A DNA stretch of 64,000 nucleotides from assembly GCF_019112545.1 (NCBI RefSeq), contig NW_025064929.1:210549-274548 (forward strand), in the 5' to 3' direction. The notes under the pieces are model-generated. The model saw only the letters and a list, made by a program, of their open reading frames with translations, did no database searches and was not told the origin of the DNA. The stretch is from Guyanagaster necrorhizus (Eukaryota > Basidiomycota > Agaricomycetes > Agaricales > Physalacriaceae). A program made the position numbers and the translations under genes. Of this stretch, positions 37,512-49,507 are shown one piece after another (position 1 is the first letter of the stretch; each line of letters begins with the position of its first letter).

Positions 37512-40307
37512 ATGACGAATAGCAGTGAATCATGGACCCCGCGCTGTTCTATCGAAGAAGGTGAGCGTGGTGACAAATTCCCAGAACATCCGCCCCCTAA
37601 TTCGAGGAAATACTAGCCGATAGAATACTTACAGGACCAGGGAGCTTGCTTGAAATTGAAACTCGCGTGCGTACTCTTGTTTGCGCCGTATTCTTTCAAG
37701 GTCTAAATGGGATATAGATCATTGACGGGAGGGTCTTGAAAGTTTGGAAGAACCTCTGGCCATCCCTGCGACTATTATTTTTGAATTCGACCAAAGAACA
37801 TGCCGACAAAACCTACATCGTGTACGAGAAAGAGCGCTACACCTTTCAGGAGGTATTGGAGAAGACGGTCAAATGTGCAGCCATCTTCAGAGATGTTTAC
37901 GGCCTTAGGAAAGGTAATGATACCTTGTCGATTTTTTTCGGCCCTGCCAACCACTCATCGCCATAGGGGATCGAGTAGCGATCTGCTCTCACAATTGTCC
38001 AAATTACTTGGTTGTATTTTGGGCTTGCCGTGCGTTCCATCTCTTCATACCTTATTCAAAACCAGCGACTCATGAAATCTTGTAAAATAGACCTTCTGGG
38101 CGTTGTAACTGCCTTTGTGAATCCGTAAGTCCGCTTCCCCGTACTTCACCAGGCTCATTCGCATCCTGATCCTACCAAAAGATCACAGCCCTTGAAGCTG
38201 ATAAGACACTGTATCATGCTCGCAAAATTTGCATTGATCATCCTCGACACCGAACAAGCTGACAGGGTTGAATTGATTGGTGCTGAGCTTATGCTTGCAT
38301 CTGGTGTGTCGGGATATCTCGTACTCGAGGATCACGAAGGACAAGGCCATTGGGAAGGCATGGATGTTTGGAGTGCAGTCTTCTCCGGATATAATGAAGA
38401 TCCTGGGGCAATACTGAATGACGATCCTCAAATTTTGCCCGAAGATGATGCAACAATCACTTTTACGTCGGGGACCACTGGCCCACCGAGTCCGTAAATT
38501 TTTCTGCACTGGCATAGGTCGCAACGTTCCTTATTTTTTTTGCTTTGTTTTAGAGGCTATCTTGAGCTCACAGCGCTCATTCATGAGTCCAGTATTTGAT
38601 GTAAGTCCTATTTTTTATGGAGGCGTAGTTGATCTTATGAATTGTACTAGGCTACTTCATTCATAGGGAGAGACTATCTTCGAAGGGGTGAATCACTCCT
38701 TTCGACGATTATGGCTCCTCAGGAAGCTACGCTGATTACAAGGACGCTATGCGTTCCGTCTTCATTCATCACGACTGTAAGAGATCACACATCCCTAAAT
38801 GAAGCAATACTAACCTATCTTCAGATGTTCTCCACTTCTCATGGAGTAAAACTTGTTCTAATGCGTGCATGGAATGCACACGAAGGTACGCATCAGCTTC
38901 ATTAATATTTCCAATGTTTCCTACTCAAACCTTGCAGCCGTAGCGTACTTACAATTCATTTCATTCAGTGCAATTGTTTTATTAATGAATTGATCATTCT
39001 AGACTGTGCACAACCGAAGCCGTCACTATGCTGGGGAGGTCCGTGTTTATCTTTCCATATCCGCTTCAGCTCACTGTGTTACAAGTGTGCCCTCAATCGT
39101 GAGAGAGATCGCTGACAATACAACATCCGAATACTCGATAAACTCTATAAAAAGAATTTTATATGGAGGTACCCCGATCGCAGCATCTCAACTTCAAAGG
39201 TTCAAACAAGCATTTCCCCTCGCCAGTTTGTGAGTGCATCCTAGTTGCTCTGGTAACGGCTTTGACTTGGTATCCTACAGCGTACAAGTATATGCTCTAA
39301 CTGAGACGAATGCTTCCGCAGTAGGCTTTGGTAAGGAGTATTTCTCTTGAACAGCAGAAACCTGATCTACTCCCAGGTGGACTGGATTACGATGTGAGGC
39401 CAGATAGCTGGTGAGCCACCTGTTCCATACATTTTTGTATTTAAGCTGATTAGGTTCCAGTGGTTTCGTGTCTCCTGTCAACGAGATTATGGTAATGAAA
39501 GATGGTGGCAAAGTCGTTCCTGGAACACTGGGAGAAGTTTGGCTTCGCGGTCCTAATGTGATGAAAGGGTATTATGGTGATAAAGGTTGGTCTGAAGATT
39601 GTTTTAATTCACTGGTAGACATGTTTATGCCTTTGGATAATGCTTCAGCTGCGACCGATCAGGTGAGATTCGTTACTTATGGGTGCCCGTGGCGACTAAG
39701 CTATGATATAGGTCCTTACTAAAGACGGATGGCTGGTCACCGGTGATCTGGGACGAGTGGACGAACGCGGATATGTTTACATCTCAGACAGGATCAAAGA
39801 TATCATCATTAGGGACAGCGTTAACATTGTGAGTGCCATTGGAAGATGTTGTACATCTCTCAGTACTAACCAATCCATAGGATTCCATTTTCGTCGAGAA
39901 CTCCCTGTACACTGAACCAGGTGTATTGGAAACGGCGGCAGTTGGTGTACCTGACGAGCACTCAGGGGAGTTGCCTGTAGCGTTTGTTACCCTCAGACCT
40001 GGATACGATGGTTTAATCGATGAGGAGAAACTCATAGCGACTGCGAAGAAATTGTAAGTGTAACTATGTTCCGACTCTGGCTCTCAAGTGATCCGTTCGA
40101 AAAGGTTACCCCCATATGCTGTTCCGGTGATGATTATTGTCTATGATCATGGTTTCGGTGAGTACCACCTTATTGCTTAACTGAAGATCTTTTTGAATCG
40201 ATGGTTGGGGCACAGATCACACAACCTCTGGCAAGATTATCAAGGTACCGTTACGGGCCATAGCCCAAAAGGAGTGGGTGAGGAGGACCAAGAAAGATTC
40301 TGAATAG
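37512..40307 (+). CDS. Adenylate-forming (AMP-binding) enzyme, copy B, divergent
   Basis: Enzymes of this superfamily activate a carboxylate with ATP as acyl-AMP and usually pass it to CoA. Start ATG 37512 ([15 protein letters not shown]) and stop TAG 40305-40307, with about a dozen short introns. Visible landmarks: the nucleotide loop [10 protein letters not shown], with the Lys codon split by an intron near 38490 and followed by AI instead of [11 protein letters not shown] near 39295; [16 protein letters not shown] near 39535; [13 protein letters not shown] near 39725; [15 protein letters not shown], where the most canonical copy has RGGEN; and the C-terminal SGKIIK with the adenylation Lys. 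The segment after GRDYLRRGE has lost the family's LFHVTGT. The frame can be kept open throughout, so it may be expressed, but the motif changes argue for altered or lost activity. Substrate unknown. Same strand and orientation as copies F, D and C. Confidence 0.8.
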
Positions 40308-40872
40308 AGTAGATGAGGCGAAACCCAATGGTGGTATATCGTTCCATACTTTTGAATACACTCCATCAACGATGTATAGATAATAAGTTTACTGTCGCTT
40401 TGGTTCTCATCCTTCAACTACCGAAATATACGATTTGGGATTTTCTATTCTTACGGGCCTTTCGCTCTTCCTGTCACTTGTGGATTTACGACGTTGAGCA
40501 GAGCAGACTGGAAGAACGTAAGATTAAAGATGAACATTGCGAGAAGCAGCCCACGGCAGTCCTATTATGAGTACATGCAATGAAAAGTTTGAAAGGCACA
40601 TAGACCACCCCCTCCCAGTGCGTCGTTGCACTATACGACGGTGTCGCGAGTACAGTTGGTAGATGGTGTGGGTCAATCTCAGGATGTTTTGTATTCGGAT
40701 TCTTCGTTATACATGTATTGGACCACTTTTTGACAGCAGAACTTGATACAGTGAACGGGGTGTATCTTCAAGTGATTGAGGGCCAAGGTACGAAAGAAAG
40801 GATAATGCACTCACTCAAATCAGCAGAGCCCAGTCTCTAATGAGTCCCTTAACGGGGCCTGTCAAATGCACT
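40308..40872. other. 3' flank of copy B
   Basis: The stretch just after the stop (to about 40540) is shared with the 3' flanks of copies D and F, showing that duplication units included non-coding sequence. No gene is recognised. Confidence 0.5.
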
Positions 40873-41319
40873 CTACCTTTCCTCGATTTCTGTCCCTATG
40901 GGAGATGAGAGAAGAGCCGTCGTGAAGGTGAACCCACGCACTCTCCTAGACTTAGTTCTACCAAGCAGCGGTCGTACTTTGCACCTCTCTGCATCTTGGC
41001 CCACCAGCGCCCTGATCTTGGCGAGTTCAGCTGTACGATTTTTAGCCAGATGAATGCTGGTTAGCGCATCAAAAACAGTCATACTTGGTGAGAGCTGGAC
41101 ACTAGCCTCTTTCCAGGCAAAGTCTATCAGACCTTGGACTGCTGCTTGGTGGCCCCTAGCGATGCGATCATGCTCTTCGGAAGTTGTAGTTCTATCGCGA
41201 ATTCGTCCACTGGCTGTTGCAGCCCGGGATGCAGAGGCCAGATTGGTGCGAGTCATGGATGCAGTTCCACAGATAACAGAGGCATAGTTGAGACTGGTAG
41301 TGGCTTGAAACCGTCTCAT
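40873..41319 (-). CDS. Hypothetical protein, 148 codons
   Basis: A single minus-strand frame from ATG 41319 with a plausible amino-acid mix: Ala/Arg-rich N-terminal half with EEHDRIARGHQAAVQGLIDFAWKE, then AKNRTAELAKIRALVGQDAERCK, likely helical. No family recognised. The plus strand also has a 111-codon frame across it. It could be chance, although it is the longest open frame between copy B and the second P450. Confidence 0.3.
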   Translation of the reverse strand: MRRFQATTSLNYASVICGTASMTRTNLASASRAATASGRIRDRTTTSEEHDRIARGHQAAVQGLIDFAWKEASVQLSPSMTVFDALTSIHLAKNRTAELAKIRALVGQDAERCKVRPLLGRTKSRRVRGFTFTTALLSSPIGTEIEER

Positions 41320-42906
41320 AGGAATTCCATTTTGGTTTCAATATGTCTGGAAACTTTCAGCAGACTTGAAACGCAGGCGCACTGGTACCCAAATCCCCGA
41401 GGTCGCCATTGTCTGAAAATGGAGTCTTATAATCGTCAAAGCACCATGCTCGAAGAGAGACAAAGGTAGGGAGAAAAAGGCAGTCGTATAGAAGTGGTCG
41501 TCGCCGCCCGGCGGCTGATGTTATGCGTTACCTCGAGAGTGAAGGTGATGACGTCTGTACGGGAAGCCACGTGAGCATGTGGACAGCTTGCGCACGAACC
41601 TTGACAATTCAACGACTTCATCTTTCTTATTATTCGTACTATTGAAACGACGAGGAACGACCGCATCTGTCCTGTTTCACGTCAAGATAGAGACCGTTAT
41701 CTGTCATTTCCATAAAGGCAATGCTAGAAGAGCTATGTATCGCGTTCCAAGACTTGCGCACCATCCAATAACAATTCTGATTCTATCACGGCCGGGTCGA
41801 CGAATTTTCAACAAGTATGTCCAAGGGCAAGGCAGAGTTATAGAATGATTTAACACCGTAGGTCTAGTTTTCATCTCGTGGCTAATCCTTGGTTTTCAGT
41901 TCTTGATGAATGGAATGTCTACTTGTGATACGTAACGTTGGATTAAAAAAAGGCTTACTAGAAAGTCTGGTGAGAACCATTCTGTAGTATTTAACTGATT
42001 GATTACTTATGGTCACTCCAGGGATCCAGTCTGCAACTGCCAGCCCCTTGTTCGTTCTTTGTCGATACTGCCGAAATAATATTACGACTTTTCTGTTACT
42101 CGGGCAAGTTTGAACTCTGGCACTTACACAGTTCAGAAATATCTTCGTATGTCTCAGATCCACCTAACAGGTGTTTTCAAGGCTCGACAGGGAACATTTC
42201 TGCACAAGGATACCTCGAGCCATCGACGCAGACCAATGCCACAAGGTTCGCAACCAAAGTGGGTGGCATCTATTGCAAATACGACGCGGTCGACTAAAGA
42301 GGATCTTAGGCTTCCTATCAGTGCCAATTTGCCGTTGGCATGACGTCGAGATGAAGCTCGAAATCTTACAGAAGACTCGCTCTGTATGTTATTATATATA
42401 CACGGCTAAACCTATGCTCACGACATTTATAATTTATACAATGAAAAGGCGCACAACTCGATTCTACTCACGACACTCAATGTGCCGTGGCTACCCACTC
42501 AGGCTTCGAATTCGCACGATATAGAAGAGTCTTCCTTGCGGCAGATACTGCATTCCACAATACGTAAGATAAAACTAGCTCGTTATCAATATTAATGAAA
42601 TCCAGCGTCTTCATTCTCTGGAACTAGCATTAGCGCGTCCGTGCTACCCAATAGTGACGCTTCTACCGATCGAATCTGAATGGACAGAAGTCACATTCTT
42701 TCAAGAGCAGCGATGGTTCTATGATTGTTCTAGATACCCGCCGACGCCATCAGACGTCATTGGCCAGGGTTGGTGAATTCCGTTACAAGCCATGCGTGCC
42801 ACGTTCTCCATCTTTACTGTAAAGCCTCCTTCCAGTAATACCTACCTCGGTATGCTCTTACTATAAAGCTTACAAGGTAACAGTCTTGGTTCAAGAATCG
42901 TCGACC
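41320..42906. other. Intergenic, no recognisable gene
   Basis: Frames of up to 117 codons (42171-42524, plus) show no known motif. A short stretch near 42610-42775 reads like a real exon end (EQRWFYDCSRYPPTPSDV) but has no traceable upstream partner. Confidence 0.35.
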
Positions 42907-44280
42907 ATGGCTCTCAGCGACTATCTACCACCCGGACTTGCCTATCTATCCCGAGCCATTCTTTCCGGTGTCATTCTATGCACTGCTCTCTGGGTTATTC
43001 AATATGTGTTTGGTCTCAAGCTTCTATTATGGCATTGATTGTTCGTTGCTCTGTCCTTACACCATTTATTTGACCTATCTCGCGGCTGGTTCATGAACTT
43101 GATTACTCGGCAGGATGCAGCTGCACAGAATTCCGTTATAATGCCGAGCGTACAGGAAAGCAGTATTTTTGGATACGCGAGTATGTATTTTCCTATTCGT
43201 CTAGTGGTATCCCTTTCAAATGATGGCATGTTACAAAAAAAGGTCTTTACAGCGGAGCCACAGCATGCCAAGGTTCGATTTTTCACTGATAATCAACGTC
43301 TACAGCTTATTCTCATTCGCACCTTTAGGCCATCCTGACGACACAGTTCCAAAAATTTGACCAAGGTTTGAAGACTCCTAGCTGCCGGTTGTCAATTTTT
43401 AAGAAACGATTAAAGGTTCTTTCCCCCCTCACCGCTACCATATCTCTCCTTGGCGCTTGCATTATTAACACAGATGGTGAGAAATTCATATTATATATGA
43501 GGGTATTCATTGACCTGACCAGATCTATGAAAGTGAGTTTACTATCACCACCGGTCGTTGTTTCTCATCCAAACGTATTTTTCAGGTTTCATCGGACGAT
43601 GGCGAGACCGTTCTTCTACAAAGATCGAATTTCCGACCTTGACAACTTCGAGAGACACGCCGTCAATACGATCACCCAAGTCAAAGCAAGGTTGAGAGAG
43701 GGTTAGCCCGTCGATTTTCAGGTCAGCTCCCTTTTCCTATTATCTCGATTTGTTACCTTATGATGAACCTAGGATGCCGTTGCCCGCTTCACCCAGGATT
43801 CCGCTGCCGAATACCTTTTCGGAAGAGACGTCAATTCGATATCTGGGGGTCTCCCTTATCCAGCTAGATCGGGGAAGAATCGTTTCGTCAATCACCCGTC
43901 TAATGTTTTTTGCAAGGCATTTGCAAAGGCGCAGGAGCAAATCGTTGTTCGTTTCTACAGAGGACCGTACTGATCACTTCGCGGAATTCTGGGCAGATGA
44001 AATAATCCGCTGAGACATGCCATTGATGATTTTATTCAACCAGCACTCCTCGAGACGCATGGGAAAGCTGGAGGTGTCAAGCTTAGGAAGGATTTCGAAA
44101 GCATGACCCTGTTAGACTCCCTTGCGGAGAGCATCGAAGGTAGTTGTGTCTATCTCGGATTGATGTGCTATGCCCAGATTAACAGTGTCCGTAGATACAA
44201 AAATCATTCAGGATGAAATCGTTGCTCTGTTGACCGCTGGTAGAGACAAGTCAAGTTCCTCGGAATAATTTATGCTCAAA
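42907..44280 (+). pseudogene. CYP63-like cytochrome P450 pseudogene, 5' half
   Basis: Starts at ATG 42907 with MALSDYLPPGLAYLSRAIL, then PSVQESSIFGYA, KKVFTAEPQHAK, TTQFQKFDQG, FHRTMARPFFYKDRISDLDNFERHA, TQVKARLREG, VDFQDAVARFTQDSAAEYLFGRDV, GLPYP, HPSNVFCKAF, FIQPALLETHGK and IIQDEIVALLTAGRD. This order and wording match CYP63-type fungal P450s, often linked to oxidation of alkanes and aromatics. Several frame changes are needed, for example across 43690-43870. It breaks off right after the I-helix AGRD near 44250 and is followed within about 50 bp by a fragment of an adenylate-forming gene. The ExxR and heme-binding regions are absent, so no active enzyme is possible. Confidence 0.85.
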
Positions 44281-44300
44281 AGATGTTCAAAAGTCGATCC

Positions 44301-45145
44301 GAAGATTGTTTTAATTTATGCTTACGGCCCTGGATGATACCGCAGCTACTACTGATCCGATGGGATCTCTTACTTAGAGGTGTCAACTAAGCTATGATAT
44401 TATATATAGGTCCTTACCAAAGATAGATGGTTGATGACTGGCGTTCCGGGACGAATGGACGAAGACGGATATGTCTCTATCTCAGGCAGGACGAAAAATA
44501 TCATTAGGGATGGTGTTAATGTTGTGAGTGCCATTTGAGTACGTTATACGTCCCTTAGTGATGAGCAAATCCATAAGATTCCATTTTCGCCGAGAACGCC
44601 CTGCACACCGAACCGAGTATATTGGAAATAACGGCAATTGGTGTACCTGACGAGCACGCCCAAAGCATGCCAGAGAATTGCCTGTACCATCAATTATCCT
44701 CAGACCTGCGCATGATGGATTAATCAATGAGGAGAAACTCGTGGCGATTGCCGAGAAATTGTGAGTGTACCTATGTTCTCATCCTGGCTTTCAATTACTC
44801 CATTCAAGAAGGTTACCCTCATATGTCATTCCGGTCATGATTATTTTGTATGATCACGGTTTCGATGAGTACCACCTTATTGCTTAACTGAAGATATTTT
44901 TGGATGGTAGATTGGGCGGCAGATCACACATTCCTGGTAAGATTATCAAAGTGCCTTTAAGAGCCGTAGCCCAGAAGGAGGACGCAGATTTCTTCCGCGT
45001 TGGTTCATCTTTCCAGTCTTTTTTTAATATACCATTTTGGAATTTCTATTCTCATAGGCCTTCCCATTCTTCCTGTCACTCGTGGATTTACGAAATTTCC
45101 AGAATGTAAGATTGGAGATGAGTCTGCCGACGTGCCAAGTGGCAG
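44301..45145 (+). pseudogene. Adenylate-forming enzyme, copy D: C-terminal fragment
   Basis: Similarity to copy B begins at GAAGATTG (44301), which lies inside the intron between the exons for YYGDK and AATDQ. The fragment then has degraded versions of the exons for TKDGWL-TGDLGR (here TKDRWLMTGVPGRMDEDG), a RDGVNV segment, VGVPDEHA and SGKIIK (here [16 protein letters not shown]). It continues through the 3' flank shared with copy B (compare 45040-45110 with 40436-40500). All N-terminal and central parts are missing. Its 5' edge is the junction with the P450 pseudogene. Confidence 0.85.
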
Positions 45146-45628
45146 CAAACAGACGCTCAGTCAGTATTTATTCTCGACTTTTTATTGCAGGAATTAAACT
45201 TGTATTTCTTCCAGACATACAGCAGGACTGGCGGCAATCGGCTTAAACGCACACCCTCGAAATCGTACCTAAACGGTGATCCCATCAGCAGAGCACTCCA
45301 GACGTGATGAGGATTTGGGGATGTCCAACCTAGCCAGGCGCGTACCCAAGGAGCCGGTGGGACGAAAGAACGTGTGGTGCGTTACATTTTTCATGTACAG
45401 TGTGAACTTGTGATGAACGAACAGAAACGAACACGTATGGCAGTGCCGAGTATTCCGGAGCACCTTGCGGGTGACATGATACGTAACGTTCAATGAGTTC
45501 AAAAGAGTTTAAATCATGATGATCATGATGGCCCGTCAATACGGTTCAATGCCCGAATGACTTTTTTAATTGTAGATCAGCTATATATCATTCAATGGCA
45601 CACTCGAGATGGTTATTTTTCACCCATC
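45146..45628. promoter_or_regulatory. Upstream region of copy C
   Basis: No gene is recognised. The region immediately precedes the start codon of copy C and must hold its promoter if it is expressed. No distinctive element is seen. Confidence 0.3.
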
Positions 45629-48366
45629 ATGACGGACAGTGAAACCTGGACCCCGCGCTGCTCTATTGAGGAGGGTGAGCTTCCAAATTGCAGGAAATCT
45701 ACAAGCAGCATGCTGATTCGAGGAAATGCTAGCCGATAGAATACTCACAACACCAGGAAACTTGCTCGAAATTGAAACTCGCGTTAGTACTCATTGTTAA
45801 CCGTGCTATTCTTTCAAACTGAATGCGATATAGATCATTGACGGAAGGGTCTTGAAAGTCTGGAAGAATCTCTGGCCATCCCTACGGCACCTCTTTTTGC
45901 ATTCGACTAAAGAGCACGCCGACAAAACTTGTATTGTATATGAGAAAGAGCGTTACACCTTCCGAGATATATTGGATAAGGCGGTCAAATGCGCAGCCAT
46001 CTTCAAGGATTTGTACGGCATTAAGAAAGGTGAGGATATCCTATTCTTTTTCGACGCCGCCAGTTACTGACTCTCAATATAGGTGATCGAGTAGTCATCT
46101 GCTCTCACAATTGTCCAAATTACTTGGTTGTATTTTGGGCTTGCCGTGCGTTCCATCTCAATCAATAACGAGGACTCGATCTTATAACTTGAACACAGAT
46201 CTTCTGGGCGCTGTTACCGCCTTTGTGAACATGTAAAATTTGCATCCACATGCTTTCATTGTCTGTGTTCTGATCCTACCAAAAGATCGTTGCCATTGGA
46301 GCCGCTCCGACACTGTGTCACGCTCACAAAATGTGCGCTGATCGTCCTCGACACCGAGCGAGCCGACGGGATCGAATCGATCGGTGCTGACCTTATGCTC
46401 GCATCCGGTGCGTCAGGATATCTCGTACTCGAGGATCACGAGGGAAAAGGCTACTGGGAAGGCATGGATATTTGGAGCACGGTCTTCGCCGGATATCGAG
46501 CTCCCAAAGAAATTGACGATCCTCAAATCTCACCTGAAGATGATGCAACAATAACTTTTACGTCGGGCACTACTGGCTTACCCAGTACGTAGTCGGACTG
46601 GTTGCACGACTCATCAATGACGTTGTCTGTTCAAGAGGGTGTATTGAGCTCACAACGCGCGTTCTTGACTCCTCTCTTCGATGTATGTCCTCTTTTTTTG
46701 TGCACTATTTTCATTGATCTCATGAATCGTACTAGTTGATTTCGTTGGCAGGGAGAGACTGTGTTCGACGAGGCGAGCCATTCCTTCCGACACCTAGTGT
46801 AGGTTGTCAGGAAGGTTTTATCATTCCAGGGCTGCTGTCGCAGACTCCTCTAATCCTCTCAGCTGTAAGACTGGCGGCTGACATGATAACTTACCAATAT
46901 TCACTCATCTTCAGGTGACGTGCGCTCTTCAAGGACACAAGGTTGTTCTAACACGCACATGGAATATACATGAAGGTAAGAATCGGCTTTGTTATTTTAA
47001 GTTCTAGTTCTCACTCAATGATTGCAGTTGTAGAGTAATGACATGGTTTTCATTCAGTATCACTTTCTTACTAACTAATTGATAGACTCTGTCAAGCAGA
47101 AAATATCATTCGGCTCGGCGGGTCTGTGTTTACTGCGTTTTCCTGTCTCCTTAAATTAACAGTGTTGCAGGCCGCCCTCAATCATTAGAGTGCTCGCTGA
47201 GAGTGCGATATCTAGAACTTCGATAAAACATATTCTATGCGGAGGTGCTCCACTCGCAGCGTCTCACCTTCGGAGGTTTAAACAAGCATTTCCTCGTGCC
47301 ACATTGTGAGTGCGTCCGAGTCGTTCCCTTGATCTGCACGGACTTAGTTACCTTGTAGTGTACAACTATATGGTCTGACTGAGATGAATGCTGCCGCAGC
47401 AGGCTTCGGTGAGAATGTACGTTCTTGAACAGCAGAGGTCTGATTTGCTTCAAGCCGGATCGGATTATGATGCAAAGCCAGATAGCTGGTGTGTCTGTAT
47501 AGTTTATGTCTTTTATATTCCAGCTGATTCGGTTCCAGTGGTTGGGTGTTTCCTGTCGGTGAGGTTATGATAATGAAAGATGATGTCAAAGCCGCACCTG
47601 GAGTCCTGGGAGAGATTTGGCTTCGCGGTCCAAATGTGATGAAAGGATATTATGGCGATAAAGGTTGGTCTGAAGATCTCACTGGTGGACAGGCTTACAC
47701 TTTTGGACGACGCTGCAGCTGCTACTGATAAGGTGAGATCTCTTACTCTGTGATGCCCACGACGACTAATGGTCGATATAGGTCCTTACTAAAGATGGAT
47801 GGCTGATGACCGGTGATCTTGGACGGATGGATGAAGACGGATGTGTTTATATCACGGACAGGATCAAGGATATCGTCATCAGGGATGGTTATAGCGTTGT
47901 GAGTGCCGTTGGAGTACGTTAAACATCTCTTAGTGACGGGCGAATCCATAGGATTCCGTTTTTGTCGAGAACACCCTGTACACCGAACCGGGTGTATTGG
48001 AAACGGCGGTAGTCGGTGTACCTGACGAGCACGCCGGGGAGTTGCCTGTAGCGTTGGTTACCCTCAGACCTGCATATAACGGATTGATCGATGAGGAGAA
48101 ACTCATAGCGACTGCGAAGAAATTGTAAGTGTACCTGTGCTTCGGTTCTGGCTTTCAAAGTGATTTATTTGAAAAGGTTACCCTCATATGCGATTCCGGT
48201 GATGATTATTCTGCATGATCGCAATTTCGGTGAGTATCTTATTGCGTAACCGAAGACGTTTTGAATGAGAATTGGCACAGATCACACAAACTCTGGGAAG
48301 ATTATCAAAGCACCATTGCGGGGTATAGCCCAGAGGGAGTGGGCAAGGAGGACACAGGAAAAGTAG
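45629..48366 (+). CDS. Adenylate-forming (AMP-binding) enzyme, copy C
   Basis: Start ATG 45629 ([15 protein letters not shown]), stop TAG 48364-48366. Exons splice in frame throughout, and the ones I checked carry GT...AG borders: [70 protein letters not shown] with the Lys codon split by an intron and continuing GVLSSQRAF near 46640; [13 protein letters not shown] near 47370; [16 protein letters not shown] near 47630; [46 protein letters not shown]; and [10 protein letters not shown]. The nucleotide loop and the C-terminal lysine are intact. Two conserved spots differ from copy E: LTEMN instead of LTETN, and RDGYSV instead of RGGENV. The LFHVTGT segment is missing from its place. About 570 residues, a normal length. 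Likely an acyl- or aryl-activating enzyme of unknown substrate; activity plausible but not assured. Confidence 0.82.
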
Positions 48367-48967
48367 AGGCGAAGCTTATTGTCGCTTTGGTCCTCATCTT
48401 TCCAAAAACCACCGAAATATAACATGTGAAATAGAGTAGAAGCCGTGTGAATGACTCTTGAAAACCAGTATTTCCTCGCTTCTTGTGCTACAGGTCCCTC
48501 ATACAGCTACCAAATGCACCGTTGTATGGTAGCCAATTGTACGGCGGCAGGATTGTGCTCCCCTTTGTTACGCCAATGTGTTCTTCATATCGTATATCGA
48601 ACGACATAGGCGCGATGTCAAGTGCGACGTGGCTATCATGATAGACTTCCAGAAACCGTTATACGCGTCGTCAGCTGTAACACTGACCTGGGTGCACAAT
48701 TTAATAAAAACGTATCGCTCAGGATAAAACACACCTTTGGCAAAGATAAGTCAACGACACTGATTCTTGATACATCTGCTTTAGAATCCAAAGTCATTCC
48801 GCATCCTACGCCATGGATCATCACCGAAGCTTGGACAACACCTTTGGATGGTAGGAACATGCTGAATATACATTTATTGGGAAAACAGTCGCGTTGTCCA
48901 TACTTTGCAAAACAACCAAACGTCCTGATCCTGCGATCGAAGACTAGACAGCCCATCTTTCACCACC
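48367..48967. other. 3' flank of copy C and spacer
   Basis: A plus frame (48622-49038) and a minus frame (48636-48956) overlap here, but neither shows a known motif. The plus frame runs out of frame into the next gene and is judged a shadow. Confidence 0.35.
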
Positions 48968-49507
48968 ATGAAGGCAACAATACCGACTCTTATCTTCGCG
49001 CTCTCTCTGACCGCCTTGGCCGACAAGATCAAATATAGCCAACTTATCCCGCCTGGAGCGAACGCGATCCCAACCACGTCGAGCAGCTACGACTACTGGT
49101 GGCCATACCCTCCTGGGGATGTCATCTCTGCAACCACCACGCCAGCGCCAGCGACATGCCACCAGATCAAACCGTTTCGAGCGAGCGACATTGTCTCGAT
49201 CTCCCTGCTATCTTCAAGTTCGGACGACACGAACAGCACCACGCGCAGCGACAATTCATCCTCGTCGACCTTCGCCACTCCTACATCATCGGTATCGATC
49301 ATAATAGCCTCAGCACCTTCCTGCTTTCAGTCCCCTCTTCCCAGCCTGGTAGGCTATCCCAAGAAGGAGCCGAGCGAAAGTAAGATCCGCATATATCTCA
49401 TACCCGTTCTCGTGGTCGTCGGCGCCATTCTGGGTAGTCTATGCGCGTGGATTGGCTGGGGACGCTTCAGACGAAAAGGCCGGCGAGGAAAGACAGAGCT
49501 CGAGTAG
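48968..49507 (+). CDS. Single-exon secreted/type I membrane protein, Ser/Thr-rich
   Basis: The ATG at 48968 sits in a good context (CACCACCATGA). The N-terminus KATIPTLIFALSLTALAD is a clear signal peptide. A Ser/Thr/Pro-rich extracellular part of about 120 residues follows, with possible N-glycosylation sites (DTNST, SDNSS) and CHQIKPF and SCFQSP cysteines. A membrane helix IYLIPVLVVVGAILGSLCAWIGWG lies near residue 140, and the protein ends in a basic tail RRKGRRGKTELE. The layout resembles a small fungal cell-surface or wall-stress-sensor-like protein, but no named domain is present. Uninterrupted frame of 179 residues, apparently functional. Confidence 0.7.
   Translation: MKATIPTLIFALSLTALADKIKYSQLIPPGANAIPTTSSSYDYWWPYPPGDVISATTTPAPATCHQIKPFRASDIVSISLLSSSSDDTNSTTRSDNSSSSTFATPTSSVSIIIASAPSCFQSPLPSLVGYPKKEPSESKIRIYLIPVLVVVGAILGSLCAWIGWGRFRRKGRRGKTELE

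Noticed and set aside
39580..39665. Extra segment [15 protein letters not shown]... in copy B, and a matching frameshifted segment in copy C, looking like an insertion
   Set aside because: Both are an intron (GTTGGT...GCTTCAG in B, GTTGGT...GCTGCAG in C); splicing restores the family text GDKAATD.
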